From assembly GCA_003868215.1 (NCBI GenBank), contig QWDQ01000022.1:299146-363145 (forward strand): 64,000 bases of DNA, given 5' to 3'. Every line of letters begins with the position of its first letter. Position 1 is the first letter of the stretch. The notes under the pieces were generated by a model. It was not told the origin of the DNA. It did no database searches and worked only from the letters and a program-made list of their open reading frames with translations. Of this stretch, positions 54,982 through 64,000 are shown piece by piece. Source of the DNA: Pseudophaeomoniella oleicola. Its lineage: Eukaryota; Ascomycota; Eurotiomycetes; Phaeomoniellales; Phaeomoniellaceae. Made by a program: the position numbers and the translations under genes.

Positions 54982-56394
54982 TTATGACGAGACATGGTCC
55001 TCGAGCCCAAGTTTCCCGTTCAATGTAGCCCATGGTCCTGTAGCCCTGCTAGCCTTTCGAGCTTGTCGAGCTTTTTGCCGTTCTGTTTGGATATCCCCCG
55101 CCCAGATATCCTCCTCCGCATGATTGTCCGAGCCTCTGTCGGAAGTATCACCTATCAGACTTCGTAGCTCTCCTATATGGCTCTCTGCTCGGTCGAGATG
55201 GCTTTCCCCCTGCTCCAGCTGTTCTAGAACATAAGTCTCTGTGGCTGAAGCAGCTGATGTAGAGGCGAACGTCCATGCCTCAATTTTTTCTTGAATATTG
55301 TCAGATTCGTCCTTGGTCTCGGGTATCTGTGAATGAGTCCTTCGATGCAAAGGACCCGCAATGTTAGAGAATTTGTGAGATTGTGACAGCAGTGGATATG
55401 CATCAAGTAAATGGCTTTCATCGGCCAAGCGATCGAGCGTCTGGATTGTCTCCTCCAGGCTTCCCTTGAGAGTAGAATCGAGCAGAGCTGTCAAGGAAGT
55501 CGTATCCTGCCGAAGTTGTAGTCGCGGCAGCAACTGCTTCTCAATGAATGGAAGCACTGGCGGCGTTCTTGACCTATCCATACTCAAGGGCTCTATATTC
55601 GTAGCATTAGATGCAGCTTGCTGTGGGTTACTCTTCTTCCTTGTAACCTCTGTACTGATGTTGACCAATCGCAGGCGAGTGTCTAGGTAGGCTTGGTAAC
55701 TCTCAGTGATACGCGTCGTAGCAGCTGCCGAAGCAACAGCATCGGTATCGATGGCGGAATGGGTTACTTCTTCACGAGAAGCGAGCTCCATTTCTGCTTC
55801 CTGAGACTCGGTGAGTCTATCTTCAATCCATGCGAACAACTCAGTTTGGACAGCAGTCATAGACCTGAGTCGCTGGCTCTTGCTGACTCGTGTGCCGGGA
55901 TCTTCTTGGCTACGGACAGCAGTTATCTCGGCTAGAAGCTGTCGTTCCCTCGCCAATTGATATTTTGCCCGAACAACCGCTCGTTCCAGATGTTCGGTGA
56001 GATCCTGAACAGAGTCATGATCCAAGGGAGTAGTATCCTGGGATTTGACGTCATCTAGCCGTGCAATCCTGTTTTCCAGTGGTTGAATTTGGAGGAAGTT
56101 GGGCTTCGCAGTTGATGTTCTCGACAGTCGTTCTACATGCCGGCGGATGGTTTGCAACTTCTCGTGCTGTTTCCGTTGGTGAAGGAGTGCGATCAATGTA
56201 GTTGCATCTCCAACATCTGAAAAGCCCAACTTCTGGTCAATCGCCTCCCTAAGGTCACCCTGTTCTAATGCCTTTAAGGTCTCGCGAGCGGTCTCATTGG
56301 CACTCAAAGCCCCCAAATATCGCTGCCGAAGACGCTCAAGATCTCCTCTAGTCCGCCCGAGATCTGTATTCTGGATCTCTCGCTGGGTTTGCAT
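54982..56394 (-). CDS. Coiled-coil protein of unknown function
   Basis: Frame of 470 aa from an ATG at 56394 to a TAA at 54982. It is almost entirely charged helices: LGRTRGDLERLRQRYLGALS, HQRKQHEKLQTIRRHVERLS, ERAVVRAKYQLARERQLLAE and LFAWIEDRLTESQEAEMELA. A central PFIEKQLLPRLQLRQDTTSL and a C-terminal WTFASTSAASATETYVLEQL suggest an ordered helical core. The end (ARQARKASRATGPWATLNGK) is basic. No signal peptide or catalytic motif. It looks like a structural subunit of a larger complex (spindle, kinetochore and tethering complexes have such subunits), but I could not place it in a family. A short upstream exon cannot be excluded: an AG acceptor (GAGTACAG) lies two bases before the ATG. Confidence 0.68.
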   Translation of the reverse strand: MQTQREIQNTDLGRTRGDLERLRQRYLGALSANETARETLKALEQGDLREAIDQKLGFSDVGDATTLIALLHQRKQHEKLQTIRRHVERLSRTSTAKPNFLQIQPLENRIARLDDVKSQDTTPLDHDSVQDLTEHLERAVVRAKYQLARERQLLAEITAVRSQEDPGTRVSKSQRLRSMTAVQTELFAWIEDRLTESQEAEMELASREEVTHSAIDTDAVASAAATTRITESYQAYLDTRLRLVNISTEVTRKKSNPQQAASNATNIEPLSMDRSRTPPVLPFIEKQLLPRLQLRQDTTSLTALLDSTLKGSLEETIQTLDRLADESHLLDAYPLLSQSHKFSNIAGPLHRRTHSQIPETKDESDNIQEKIEAWTFASTSAASATETYVLEQLEQGESHLDRAESHIGELRSLIGDTSDRGSDNHAEEDIWAGDIQTERQKARQARKASRATGPWATLNGKLGLEDHVSS

Positions 56395-56949
56395 TTCTGT
56401 ACTCTAGGGGGAACCTCCTCAGCTATTGGTAGACATCATTGAGTTCTATATTGAGTCGTTTGTTGATATTTCCGCCCAAGCCAAGCTTTCTGCATACCGC
56501 GTCCACTTCGCGATTGCAGCACTTTGTACGGAGGACGTATCGTAGTAAGCTTCAGGCCCACCAATCTTGACTACTCGTGGCGCACTTGAACTGCCAATCA
56601 ATCATCGCTCTCACAATATTTACGCTCTTACATGATCAGGAAACGTTTGTAAATGCCTGCCAGTCACTATGGTCATGTAGTTAGGTGACGTTTCTCATTA
56701 CTTCACTTGATCTCAAGTAAGTTTAGCTGATATTATATGTATCAAGGCATGTATAAACAGGGAATCCAACACACACAAAAAGAAAATAGATTAAGAAAGA
56801 CTAACAGCCCCTTTCTCGTCTCAAACCTTGGACGGAAACAAGACCAAACGAGTATTGCCTGCCGGATGTAGATAAGTAAAGCCACGCCATAACGCTCGCC
56901 ACAACTTTTGTATTCCAGTCATCGCCCGTCATCATATGGTATCCTGGTC
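56395..56949. other. Intergenic region
   Basis: 0.55 kb between two minus-strand genes, with the promoter of the coiled-coil gene and the 3' UTR of the amylase-family gene. Nothing else seen. Confidence 0.5.
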
Positions 56950-58669
56950 CTATATTAACAGAGCTACCGATCCGCCGACTAGGGCCAACGCCATCCAAAC
57001 CTGCACTTTGACAGCTTCGGGTGCGAAACTCCTCTGGGTGCCTGTGGAGGATGCTGAACTACCCGTTGCCGTACCAGAAGCACCAGAAGGAGAAGCTCCA
57101 CCGGATGTTCCTGTAGCACGGTGCCCGCAGAGTCCACTGCCATCCAAGCTGAACGTAGGGAAGAAAACTTTAGGTTCACCAGCTCCCATCCAAAAATTGA
57201 TGGTTCCATTGTTACCGGCGACCACAGTCGTGCATGAAAGGACTTCGGTCATATTGATTCCCTCGAAAGCAGCGCCAGGAACGGCCAGTTGGTACCTCTT
57301 CATGCCCCTACCTTGGTTCGATAGGACGGTGACGATTTGGGAACCATTAGGGCCCTTGCGAGCAGCGTAGGTGCTTTCATCGGTGTAAAGGATAGAGCTC
57401 GAGTTGACGATGTAATTATCGTTTACACTGATGGCATGGTTGCGGAGTTTGTTAAGAGTGGCGGTCATGGTGTAGAGAGGACTAGTAGTGTCATAGTTTG
57501 TTGGCCAAAGAGCCTGACGATTGTATGGCGAGTAATTACCGGTCAGATGTTGTTCTTGACCATAGTACATTTTGGGGATACCATCAGCGAGGATCGTGAA
57601 AGCAATGGCGTTTGCCGCAAGCTGTGATGCAGGTCAGTAAGGTTGGTCGCAATGATAGATGAACAGGTGCGAAACTTACGGCAGTGTCATCAACGTAGGA
57701 AGCGAATCGCTCGTTGTCTTGGTTCTCGATGAAAGTTGCAAGGTATTGAGGCTGTGGGCAGTTCTCCCTCATGTCTCCAATCATCGACACGAGATTAGAC
57801 ATCTGACCCGCTGTGAAGGCACGGATGATTGAATAGGACAAGGGATAGTTCTCGAGGCCACCGGTCGAGTTCTGATAGCTACAGGTTGTGTTGGCGTTGC
57901 CATCATCGACTTCAGCCATAGCATACACCCCAGCGGATTCCACGAATGGCTGGAAGAAGCCGTAATCGATCTGTTTGGCTCCATCTATACGAATGCCATC
58001 GATGGAGTAGTTGGAAATGAGCTCATGGATCCAAGTGCCAAGCATGCGAACGACGGTGGCGTTTTCGGTTTTCAAGTCTGGTGTGGCAACGCCTGTATAA
58101 CCCAGCCAGCAGTTCTGATATTCGGTCTGGTTACTCCAGTCGATGATAGGGCAGTAAGGATGGAAGTAATCAGGACTGTTGAAAGGATGGAAGTCCGCAT
58201 AATTGACATACGTCTCGGCTGTCATGTTGGCGTCGCCGATATCCCAAGCCACTTCATATGCGACAACATCAACCAGAAGATACATGTCGCGTCTGTGAAG
58301 TTCGCTGACCAGGTGTCTCAAATCATCTGCTGTGCCGAAGTTCTCATTCAGACTGTAGAGATCTTGTACCCAATATCCGTGAAATGCTTCGCCGTAAATG
58401 GTATTATTGTTTAAATTCTTCTGAAGAGGGGAGATCTGAATGGCAGTAAAGCCCATGTTCTGGATGTAGTCGAGCTGGGTCTCAATGCCAGCCCAAGTGC
58501 CTCCACAGTAGTTGTTGATGTTGCACTCGGCATCGCTATTGTCGGGGCGCGCAAATCTATCGGTGATGATTTGGTAGATGGAACGTGATGCCCAGTCATC
58601 ATTCGTCGCTGCTTGCGACAATCCCGCGAAGGACGCCAAGGCCAACAGAGCGAGTTGCGACAGCGTCAT
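56950..58669 (-). CDS. GPI-anchored GH13 alpha-amylase-family enzyme, probable alpha-glucanotransferase
   Basis: Two exons, 58669-57680 and 57621-56950 (intron GTAAGT to ATCACAG), give 553 aa. A signal peptide (MTLSQLALLALASFAGLSQA) leads into a GH13 catalytic domain starting DDWASRSIYQIITDRFARPD, with YCGGTWAGIETQLDYIQNMG. The catalytic triad is present: Asp in GIRIDGAKQID (about 228), Glu in MAEVDDG (about 251) and Asp in FIENQD (about 315). Region I, usually DVVANH, reads DVVAYE, and region IV, usually NHD, reads NQD, so both substrate-binding histidines are replaced. The C-terminus has an Ala/Ser/Gly linker and a hydrophobic tail (VQVWMALALVGGSVALLI), a GPI signal. Aspergillus Agt enzymes with the same layout and lost histidines transfer rather than hydrolyse alpha-glucan. 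A role in wall alpha-1,3-glucan synthesis is inferred. Confidence 0.9.
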
Positions 58670-59031
58670 GTTGGCCGGAGAGTCGAATTAGATAAGGAGG
58701 GAGGAGGAAATGAGCGTGGTGGTCGGAGTCCGCGAAATGTACGTTTGTGAGGTTGAAGCGAGTGTGTGAAGTGAGCGCCGGCTCGCTCTGACTGCGATGA
58801 GTGATATCAGACAAACGAACGAAATATCTGCATCAGAGCAAGACGCAAAGGCAGGAACAACCGTGTACAGGAGAAGATGAAACCGAGAGTGTACTAGAAG
58901 GATGAAACAGTGAGTGAGGAAGAGAAAATGCGCCGTTCATGTAGGTGCCTCTCTTGTTTGGGTGACCAAGCGGCGCTTCCATGGGAATCTCCCGTTTCCA
59001 ATGGGGCTGCTGACCATGGGAAGGTGGGCTC

Positions 59032-59051
59032 GGGGGGGGGGGGGGGGGGGG
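59032..59051. repeat. G20 homopolymer
   Basis: Twenty consecutive G on the plus strand, in non-coding DNA upstream of the amylase-family gene. Confidence 0.9.
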
Positions 59052-59127
59052 TAAATAGAAGTGCTAGAAGTCTGTACGACGTAGCAGGAGGCAGGAGATG
59101 AGGGGGGGGCCCTGACGCCTAGCAGGC

Positions 59128-59154
59128 TTAGCACACCTAGCACACCTAGCACAC
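59128..59154. repeat. 9-bp tandem repeat (YTAGCACAC)x3
   Basis: TTAGCACAC then CTAGCACAC twice, directly repeated; further CTAG-containing fragments precede it. Confidence 0.8.
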
Positions 59155-60515
59155 GACCCATGGTTATATTCTTGGTATACTTTTGGTATACTTTAGGGGC
59201 GCGGTGTCGATCTCAATTTGACAATGGTTCGCATGAGCGGACGAGTGGGAGGCAGGTTACTAGCCGTTAGTCATCGTCTAGTACTGCGCTTCGTCGCAAA
59301 ATCTACGGATCACTACGTACTATGTAATTAGTAGACTTTTTTATTTTGCGGGCTTTGACTTTACCAAAAGGCACAAGCCAATTGTCTCTTCGCATGCGTT
59401 GAACGCCTTTTGCCTCATTAGGTTGTAGTCCGTTCGCCTATTCTTTTCATTTATTTAGCGCATCGAGAGACAAAGGGTTTTGTCTTCGGAAGGCACGGCA
59501 AAAGAGTTTACTATCATGTGATTTGCTTACGAGCCAATTACCGTATTGTATATTCTCCCCCTCTTCTCCCCCTCTTTTTTGCCTCTTCTTTGCCAGTTTG
59601 CCAGCATGACTGAATTAGGTACCGTATCAACCGTACACACTTGAGGATTATTTACCTCCGGCGTGTTGATCAATCAACATTTTTCCCAGACGAGATTTCA
59701 CGGATGATGGTAAACACATGATCATCTAAGCGACAAGGAACACTATCGCCATATACATAGTACAACTACCAGGTACCTATGGAATTACTACCAACTACGG
59801 TATATACTACTATATGCGACGTAAAATATCACCGGAAATTCCATCAGATACAACAGACAAATCAAAGATTACCCTCGATGGCAAGACAGACAGACACCTA
59901 ACTTACACTGACTGCCGATTGTTTACTGCAAACTCCTTTCAGGGGTAAATAATTAATATCCTCAGGGCTAATGCACGGTGCATGATTTGCTTTTTCCCCG
60001 ACCATCCCCGTTAGGTGCACTACAGCGAAAGGTTCACGAATCATGTCGACGTTCAGCTGCAATCCTTTCGCTATGGTGGAGTGTACACGCATCCTCGCTG
60101 GATCGCTTTGCTTTGCTTTGCTTGCCACGCCACCTACTAACGTACTACGCGTAGTAGTAGTAGGAGTATTAGTATGCGCCCATCGGACGGCCACTTGATG
60201 CCGAGATTCCCACAGGCACGACTTTAGTGATCCTTTTTGTGCACCCAATGGGACTTGAAAACGCGGGGATCGCGGGCCACAGAGAAGATCATCTGCAAAT
60301 TTACTACGTACTACGTATAGTAAAAACTTGATTAACAGTAATGCTAAGCAACATCAGTGTTTCAGGAACGATAATCGATTATTCCACCCAGGGAATCATG
60401 TCGGAAGCATCTTGAGCGCCATAACGATGATAATATGATCTCCTTTAATTAACATTTTTAAACATCGCTCCATACTACGGTCCAAGCAGCAATAACCCAA
60501 TCTCACAAAGTGAAC

Positions 60516-62191
60516 TCACAAAGTGAATCTGAACAGGGGCGAGTCCTCCCCCATCTCTCCTAATTCAGCCGACGTGTACTTCTCCATGATGCCCGCGGCC
60601 TCGAGACCTTCACGCTTCTTGTTTTCCTTACGGAGTAAATACCAGTGGATTGTAGCAGGAATCATGCCTCCTAGCACCGTTGCGCCCACCGAAAATCCAA
60701 ATCCGAGTGGATAGACAGGGGCTTCACTTGCGAGGTAGATGTTCGACCCGATGCTTCCTCCACCTACACTGCCGAACAGCATGAGCAATCCAATAGCCGC
60801 CGCTCGTTTCGTAGGGTTGGGGACGTTGACTGATGTCCAGGCACCCACGATGGGGGCTTGTGCGGAGAACCCTGCTGCGGCCAGGAAAATCGCCAAGTAG
60901 CTGACTCCCGAGAGATGCTTATAGTGCACAGTGATCCACAGGATGATGATGCCGATGAGGCCTAAAGTGTACGAACCCATGATGGATACATAGCGACGTT
61001 GGATGCGATCACTCAACCACCCCACGAGCACAGTGATGCAGGTAGCGAAAATGTACGGAGGTGTGGTGAGCGCCTGAGCCTTTACCGCAGTATATCCGAG
61101 ATTTTTGACCATGGTTGGGAGCGTATAGCTGAGTGAATATGTTGGCACGGAGCCTCCCCACCAGAAGAGCATCATCATGAAATATGTCTTGCGATCCTTG
61201 GCCGCCGAGAGTACATCGCTCCAGCGGAATTCCGTACCTGGCGCGTCGGGACCGGAAGCGTACTTGACGCGAAGCTTGGCATATTCAAGCTCTTCTTCGC
61301 TCAGCCACTTGGTACCCTTGGTACTAGTGTATTGATGGGGAAATTTCGGTAAGAAGATGAGGCAGCTCAGACCGGCAGCGATGGTGATGACACCCTCGAT
61401 CAGGAACAGCCATTTCCACGCTCTCCACCCGTGGTGGCCGTCGAGGTTACCGACGCCATAGGCAATGACGCCACCAAACGCACCCGCGGCAGTGTTTGCA
61501 CCATAAAAGATGGCCATACGGGTTGCAAGTTCCTATTGACATGGTGAGCAAGTGTCTGAGAGGCGCTACTGACTTCTTAAGCTCGAGAGACGTACCTTGG
61601 GCGTATACCACATGCTGAGGATGAAATATGATCCAGGATAGAGACCGGCTTCTGTCACCCCCAACATCAACCGGATGACGACGTAAGAGCCGTAATTGTG
61701 GACAAGTGCAGTAAGGGTCGTGATCAGGCCTGAAAAGGACAGCGAGTCAGTGAATGATGCAGACATGGATGCACGACCGAGAACATACCCCACATGGAGA
61801 CGATGAATGGGAACCATAATTTGGGACCAAGGCGACGCAGTGCGATGTTCGACAGTGGCTCGCAAAGGCCGTAGGAGAAGAAGAAATACATCAGAGCGAG
61901 ATTGAATTGATTGGAACTCATGCCGACATCTTCCAGGAACCCGAACAACTTGGCATTGCCAGCATTGGCCTTGTCAAGACTGCACATAAGGTACAGAAAG
62001 CTGAGAGTTGGGAGGAGGCGAAGGTCCAACTTCTTCAGGAGCTTCCTGTGGCCGGGCCCCTGGAAAGCCTGATGCAAGGTGAGGTAGCGCTCATACTCGC
62101 CATCTCCATTGGTTGACGTCTGAGGAGATGCATGTACTGCAACATCCCCTGGAACTTTCTCCAGATCGACTGGAACGACTGCCGAAGACAT
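60516..62191 (-). CDS. MFS transporter, Dal5/anion:cation symporter family
   Basis: Three exons, 62191-61789, 61729-61596 and 61532-60516, join in frame to 517 aa. Introns are 59 and 63 nt (GTATGT-TTCAG and GTACGT-ATAG). After a 50-residue N-terminus, KKLDLRLLPTLSFLYLMCSL and DKANAGNAK form the family signature before and after TM1. RLMLGVTEAGLYPGSYFILS, with WYTPKELATRMAIFYGANTA at the splice junction, is the typical TM4-TM5 region of allantoate permease relatives. About twelve TM segments are visible. The C-terminus is NKKREGLEAAGIMEKYTSAE. Family members import allantoate, ureidosuccinate, nicotinate, cysteine or other small acids by proton symport. The neighbour at 63070 suggests a sulfonate or related substrate, by inference only. 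Confidence 0.9.
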
Positions 62192-63069
62192 TGCGTGTGA
62201 AGTGTCAAAGCAGGTCAAGAGGCTCAGCGGTGTTCGGATACTTCGGGGTATATAAAGAGAAATTCGAAGTCTAGTAAGCGGCTCCTGGGGACCACAGAAT
62301 CACCGTAGTGATTTTCGTCCTTCTCTCTGAGCACGGAGTAAACGGTTTGTGAATACTTCTTCACAGAGCTGTAGATTCCGAGGGCTCTCAAGGATTGTCT
62401 CTTCGTGCACACAGACGCAGGCTCTGCATCTTCTTAAATGTTTATCACATCCATTATCAAACCGGGATTGTGTTATCTAGGCGTTGGCTGAAAGCGCAGG
62501 CCATCTGGTGGTCAAGATATGCACCCGTAGAGGGGATATCACCAGATAGGCAAGACGAGTCGATTGCACGCTGTCCTCCATGACTACGAGCAAGGGCCAC
62601 TTCACAACGTCGTGCGGCGGAACACAGACTTCCTCCCGGCAGTGGATACAACGACTTGATAAGTGATATCGGCGATAAAGGGATTCTCTGATTGGTAGGG
62701 CTAACGCCGAGAACTTTATCTGCTCCATCAAGGATATAACCTCCTCCGATTGTAAATCAAGGTTATCGATATGAGACTTTGACTGATACCGGCGACGGCG
62801 ATAGAACTGACAGGATGATCCGGATGTCGTCTTCGGATCTGGGACGATCGACTATGCCGGACCCCATAGGGAGGGGTACCGTCATGGATCCCATTTCCCC
62901 AACGCCGCCTCGGCGCCTTGACATGGCCTCGATGGGCTTGATTGTCTTTACCAGTCACCTGTACTTAAGGACCACATTCGCGACAGTGACTCTTTGAGGA
63001 ATGACGACAGAGCCAATTCAAATGTCGAAGTTGTCCATAGTCGTCTAAGATATCCCTACCGAATCTACC
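62192..63069. promoter_or_regulatory. Divergent promoter, Dal5-type MFS / TauD-like dioxygenase
   Basis: 878 bp between two opposite starts. HGATAR-type GATA motifs occur at about 62441, 62453, 62473, 62544, 62657, 62673, 62716 and 62763 (either strand), against about 2.6 expected by chance at even base composition. TATATAAAG lies at 62249-62257, about 58 bp upstream of the MFS start, in reverse relative to that gene. No ATGRYRYCAT sulfur-control site was seen. Confidence 0.55.
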
Positions 63070-63883
63070 ATGTCTACTGCAGCGACCACCACAGCGACCG
63101 AGCCCTTGGCTCAGAAATTCGTCCTTCGCCCCAAAAATGAAGACGGAAGTCCATTGTACCCCGACTTCATGCCATTCTATGATCCCCTGGAGAAAGTCGA
63201 AGACATTGGGGAATTTGAGCATCGTGATCCCGGTCACAGAGCAGATCCCAAGCTACCAAGGCTCATTGCCAATGCCACCAAAGTTCATGATATCTCCCCT
63301 CATGTCGGAACTGAGATCGAGGGTGTTCAGATTTCCCAACTCAGCCCTGAAGGTCTCGACGAGCTTGCATTGATGGCCGCCAAACGGGGCGCTTTGGTAT
63401 TCCGCAACCAGGATTTCCGGGACATTGGCTTCGAAGCCCAAAAGAAAATCGTCCGCCATTTCGGGCCGCTACACATCCACGGTTGGGCGCCACACCCTGT
63501 TGCTGGGTCCGATGAACACATGGTCATCTACGACTCGAAAGAAGATCTACGCGTCCGACGCTCCTGGAAAGGCAGGTCACCCATTCAGTGGCATTCCGAC
63601 CAGTCCCCGGAAGCTCAACCTCCGGGGACGACCTTCATCTGCATGCTTGAATCTCCCGCCGCAGCTGGAGGGGATACTTTGATCAGCTCCAGCGTCCAAG
63701 CATACAAGTCCCTCTCACCACGCTTCCGCAAGCGTCTCGAGGGCTTGACGGCGATCCACTCGAACAATGATGGTGTAACCCAAGAGAGGAAGAACGGCGA
63801 CGGTGCTGTCATGCGCCGTGCAGAGCTCGAACAGGAACATCCCATCGTCATCGTCCACCCCGTCACCAAAGAGAAAGCGCTCT
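63070..63883 (+). CDS. TauD/TfdA-family alpha-ketoglutarate-dependent dioxygenase (JLP1-type sulfonate dioxygenase), 3' partial
   Basis: First exon, ATG at 63070, 271 codons plus one base, ending at a GTAAGT donor at 63884. The rest lies beyond the window. Enzymes of this family use Fe(II), O2 and 2-oxoglutarate to oxidise taurine and other sulfonates, releasing sulfite, or related substrates. Seen: LYPDFMPFYDPLEKVEDIGE near the N-terminus, GTEIEGVQISQLSPEGLDEL, RGALVFRNQDF, VRHFGPLHIHGWAPHPVAGS, then WHSDQSPEAQPPGTT with the iron ligands His175 and Asp177, and ITKEKAL-like PVTKEKAL at the exon end. The distal His and the 2-oxoglutarate-binding Arg are expected in the missing exon. Yeast Jlp1 is the nearest well-known relative by motif. 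It is divergent from a Dal5-type transporter. Confidence 0.88.
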
Positions 63884-64000
63884 GTAAGTCCAAAAAAACT
63901 CCCACAAACCGCCCCCCCCCCCCCCCACCCCGCCCCCCCCCCCCCCCCCCCCCCCACGCACCCCCCCCCCGCCCCCCCCCCCCCCCCCCCACCTACCCAC
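63884..64000 (+). other. Intron start of the dioxygenase gene, poly-C tract to window end
   Basis: GTAAGTCC opens the intron. From 63912 to 63990 the sequence is almost pure C with a few A or G interruptions. No acceptor is visible before the window ends. The tract may be real or an assembly/consensus artefact. Confidence 0.7.

Larger units (their letters stand above)
58670..60515. other. 1.85-kb intergenic region with repeats
   Basis: Between the amylase-family gene and the MFS gene. It has a G20 homopolymer, a 9-bp tandem repeat, TTGGTATACTT twice near 59173-59193, and several TACTACG(C/T)(A/G)TAGTA-like motifs (59310, 60143, 60303). No gene is supported. Confidence 0.5.

Noticed and set aside
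59898-60248. 116-codon minus-strand frame upstream of the MFS gene.
   Set aside because: No protein-like pattern; spans TACTACG motifs typical of non-coding DNA here.
1-64000. CRISPR array, integrated virus, secondary-metabolite cluster or complete transposon.
   Set aside because: None of the needed signatures (regular spacers, capsid/polymerase genes, PKS/NRPS modules, transposase or terminal repeats) was seen.

Overview
The window is nuclear DNA of a filamentous ascomycete (Pezizomycotina). The evidence is short introns (about 43-140 nt) with GTRNGT-type donors, CTAAC/CTGAC/TTGAC branch sites and YAG acceptors. Gene spacing is that of a fungal genome, and the genes are fungal types: a PDR-type ABC transporter, GPI-anchored wall proteins, fungal C2H2 regulators, a mitochondrial arginine-specific CPSase large chain and a Neurospora-type 17.8 kDa complex I subunit. 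The style of the intergenic DNA and of several unnamed proteins resembles Leotiomycetes, but that is a guess. I saw no tRNA, rRNA, CRISPR array or intact transposon.

Layout. 0-7.8 kb: 3' end of an ABC-G/PDR transporter; cystathionine gamma-lyase (CYS3); RNA polymerase III subunit RPC25 (7 exons) divergent from a NUFIP1/CCCH protein; a GPI-anchored Ser/Ala-rich wall protein. 7.8-12.7 kb: gene-poor, with one possible gene relic. 12.7-28.7 kb: a conserved fungal protein of unknown function, two large C2H2 zinc-finger proteins (both on the minus strand) and a coiled-coil protein, separated by long microsatellite-rich intergenic stretches. 29.7-38.1 kb: a dense housekeeping block with a complex I subunit, histidine methyltransferase HPM1 divergent from a SET-MYND protein, RPS15, RPP2 and SPT2. 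38.1-42.1 kb: sparse, with a diverged 167-bp tandem duplication and a small membrane-protein candidate. 42.1-53.4 kb: an MFS transporter, PEX6 and CPA2. 55-58.7 kb: an unknown coiled-coil protein and a GPI-anchored alpha-amylase-family enzyme. 60.5-64 kb: a Dal5-type MFS transporter divergent from a TauD/JLP1-type dioxygenase that runs off the window into a poly-C intron.

How the genes relate. Several neighbours share promoters: RPC25/NUFIP, HPM1/SET-MYND, RPP2/SPT2, the coiled-coil gene/complex I subunit, and the MFS/dioxygenase pair. The last pair, with a GATA-motif-rich promoter, looks like an uptake-plus-catabolism unit for a sulfonate or similar nutrient. The 29.7-38.1 kb block is biased to translation and chromatin. 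The amylase-like protein keeps the three catalytic acids but lacks both subsite -1 histidines, as in fungal GPI-anchored alpha-glucanotransferases, which suggests a role in wall alpha-glucan. I found no convincing wholly new system. The best leads are this variant enzyme, the divergent nutrient unit, the tandem duplication and the 11.7-kb relic. Exon boundaries were worked out by hand from splice signals and reading frame.
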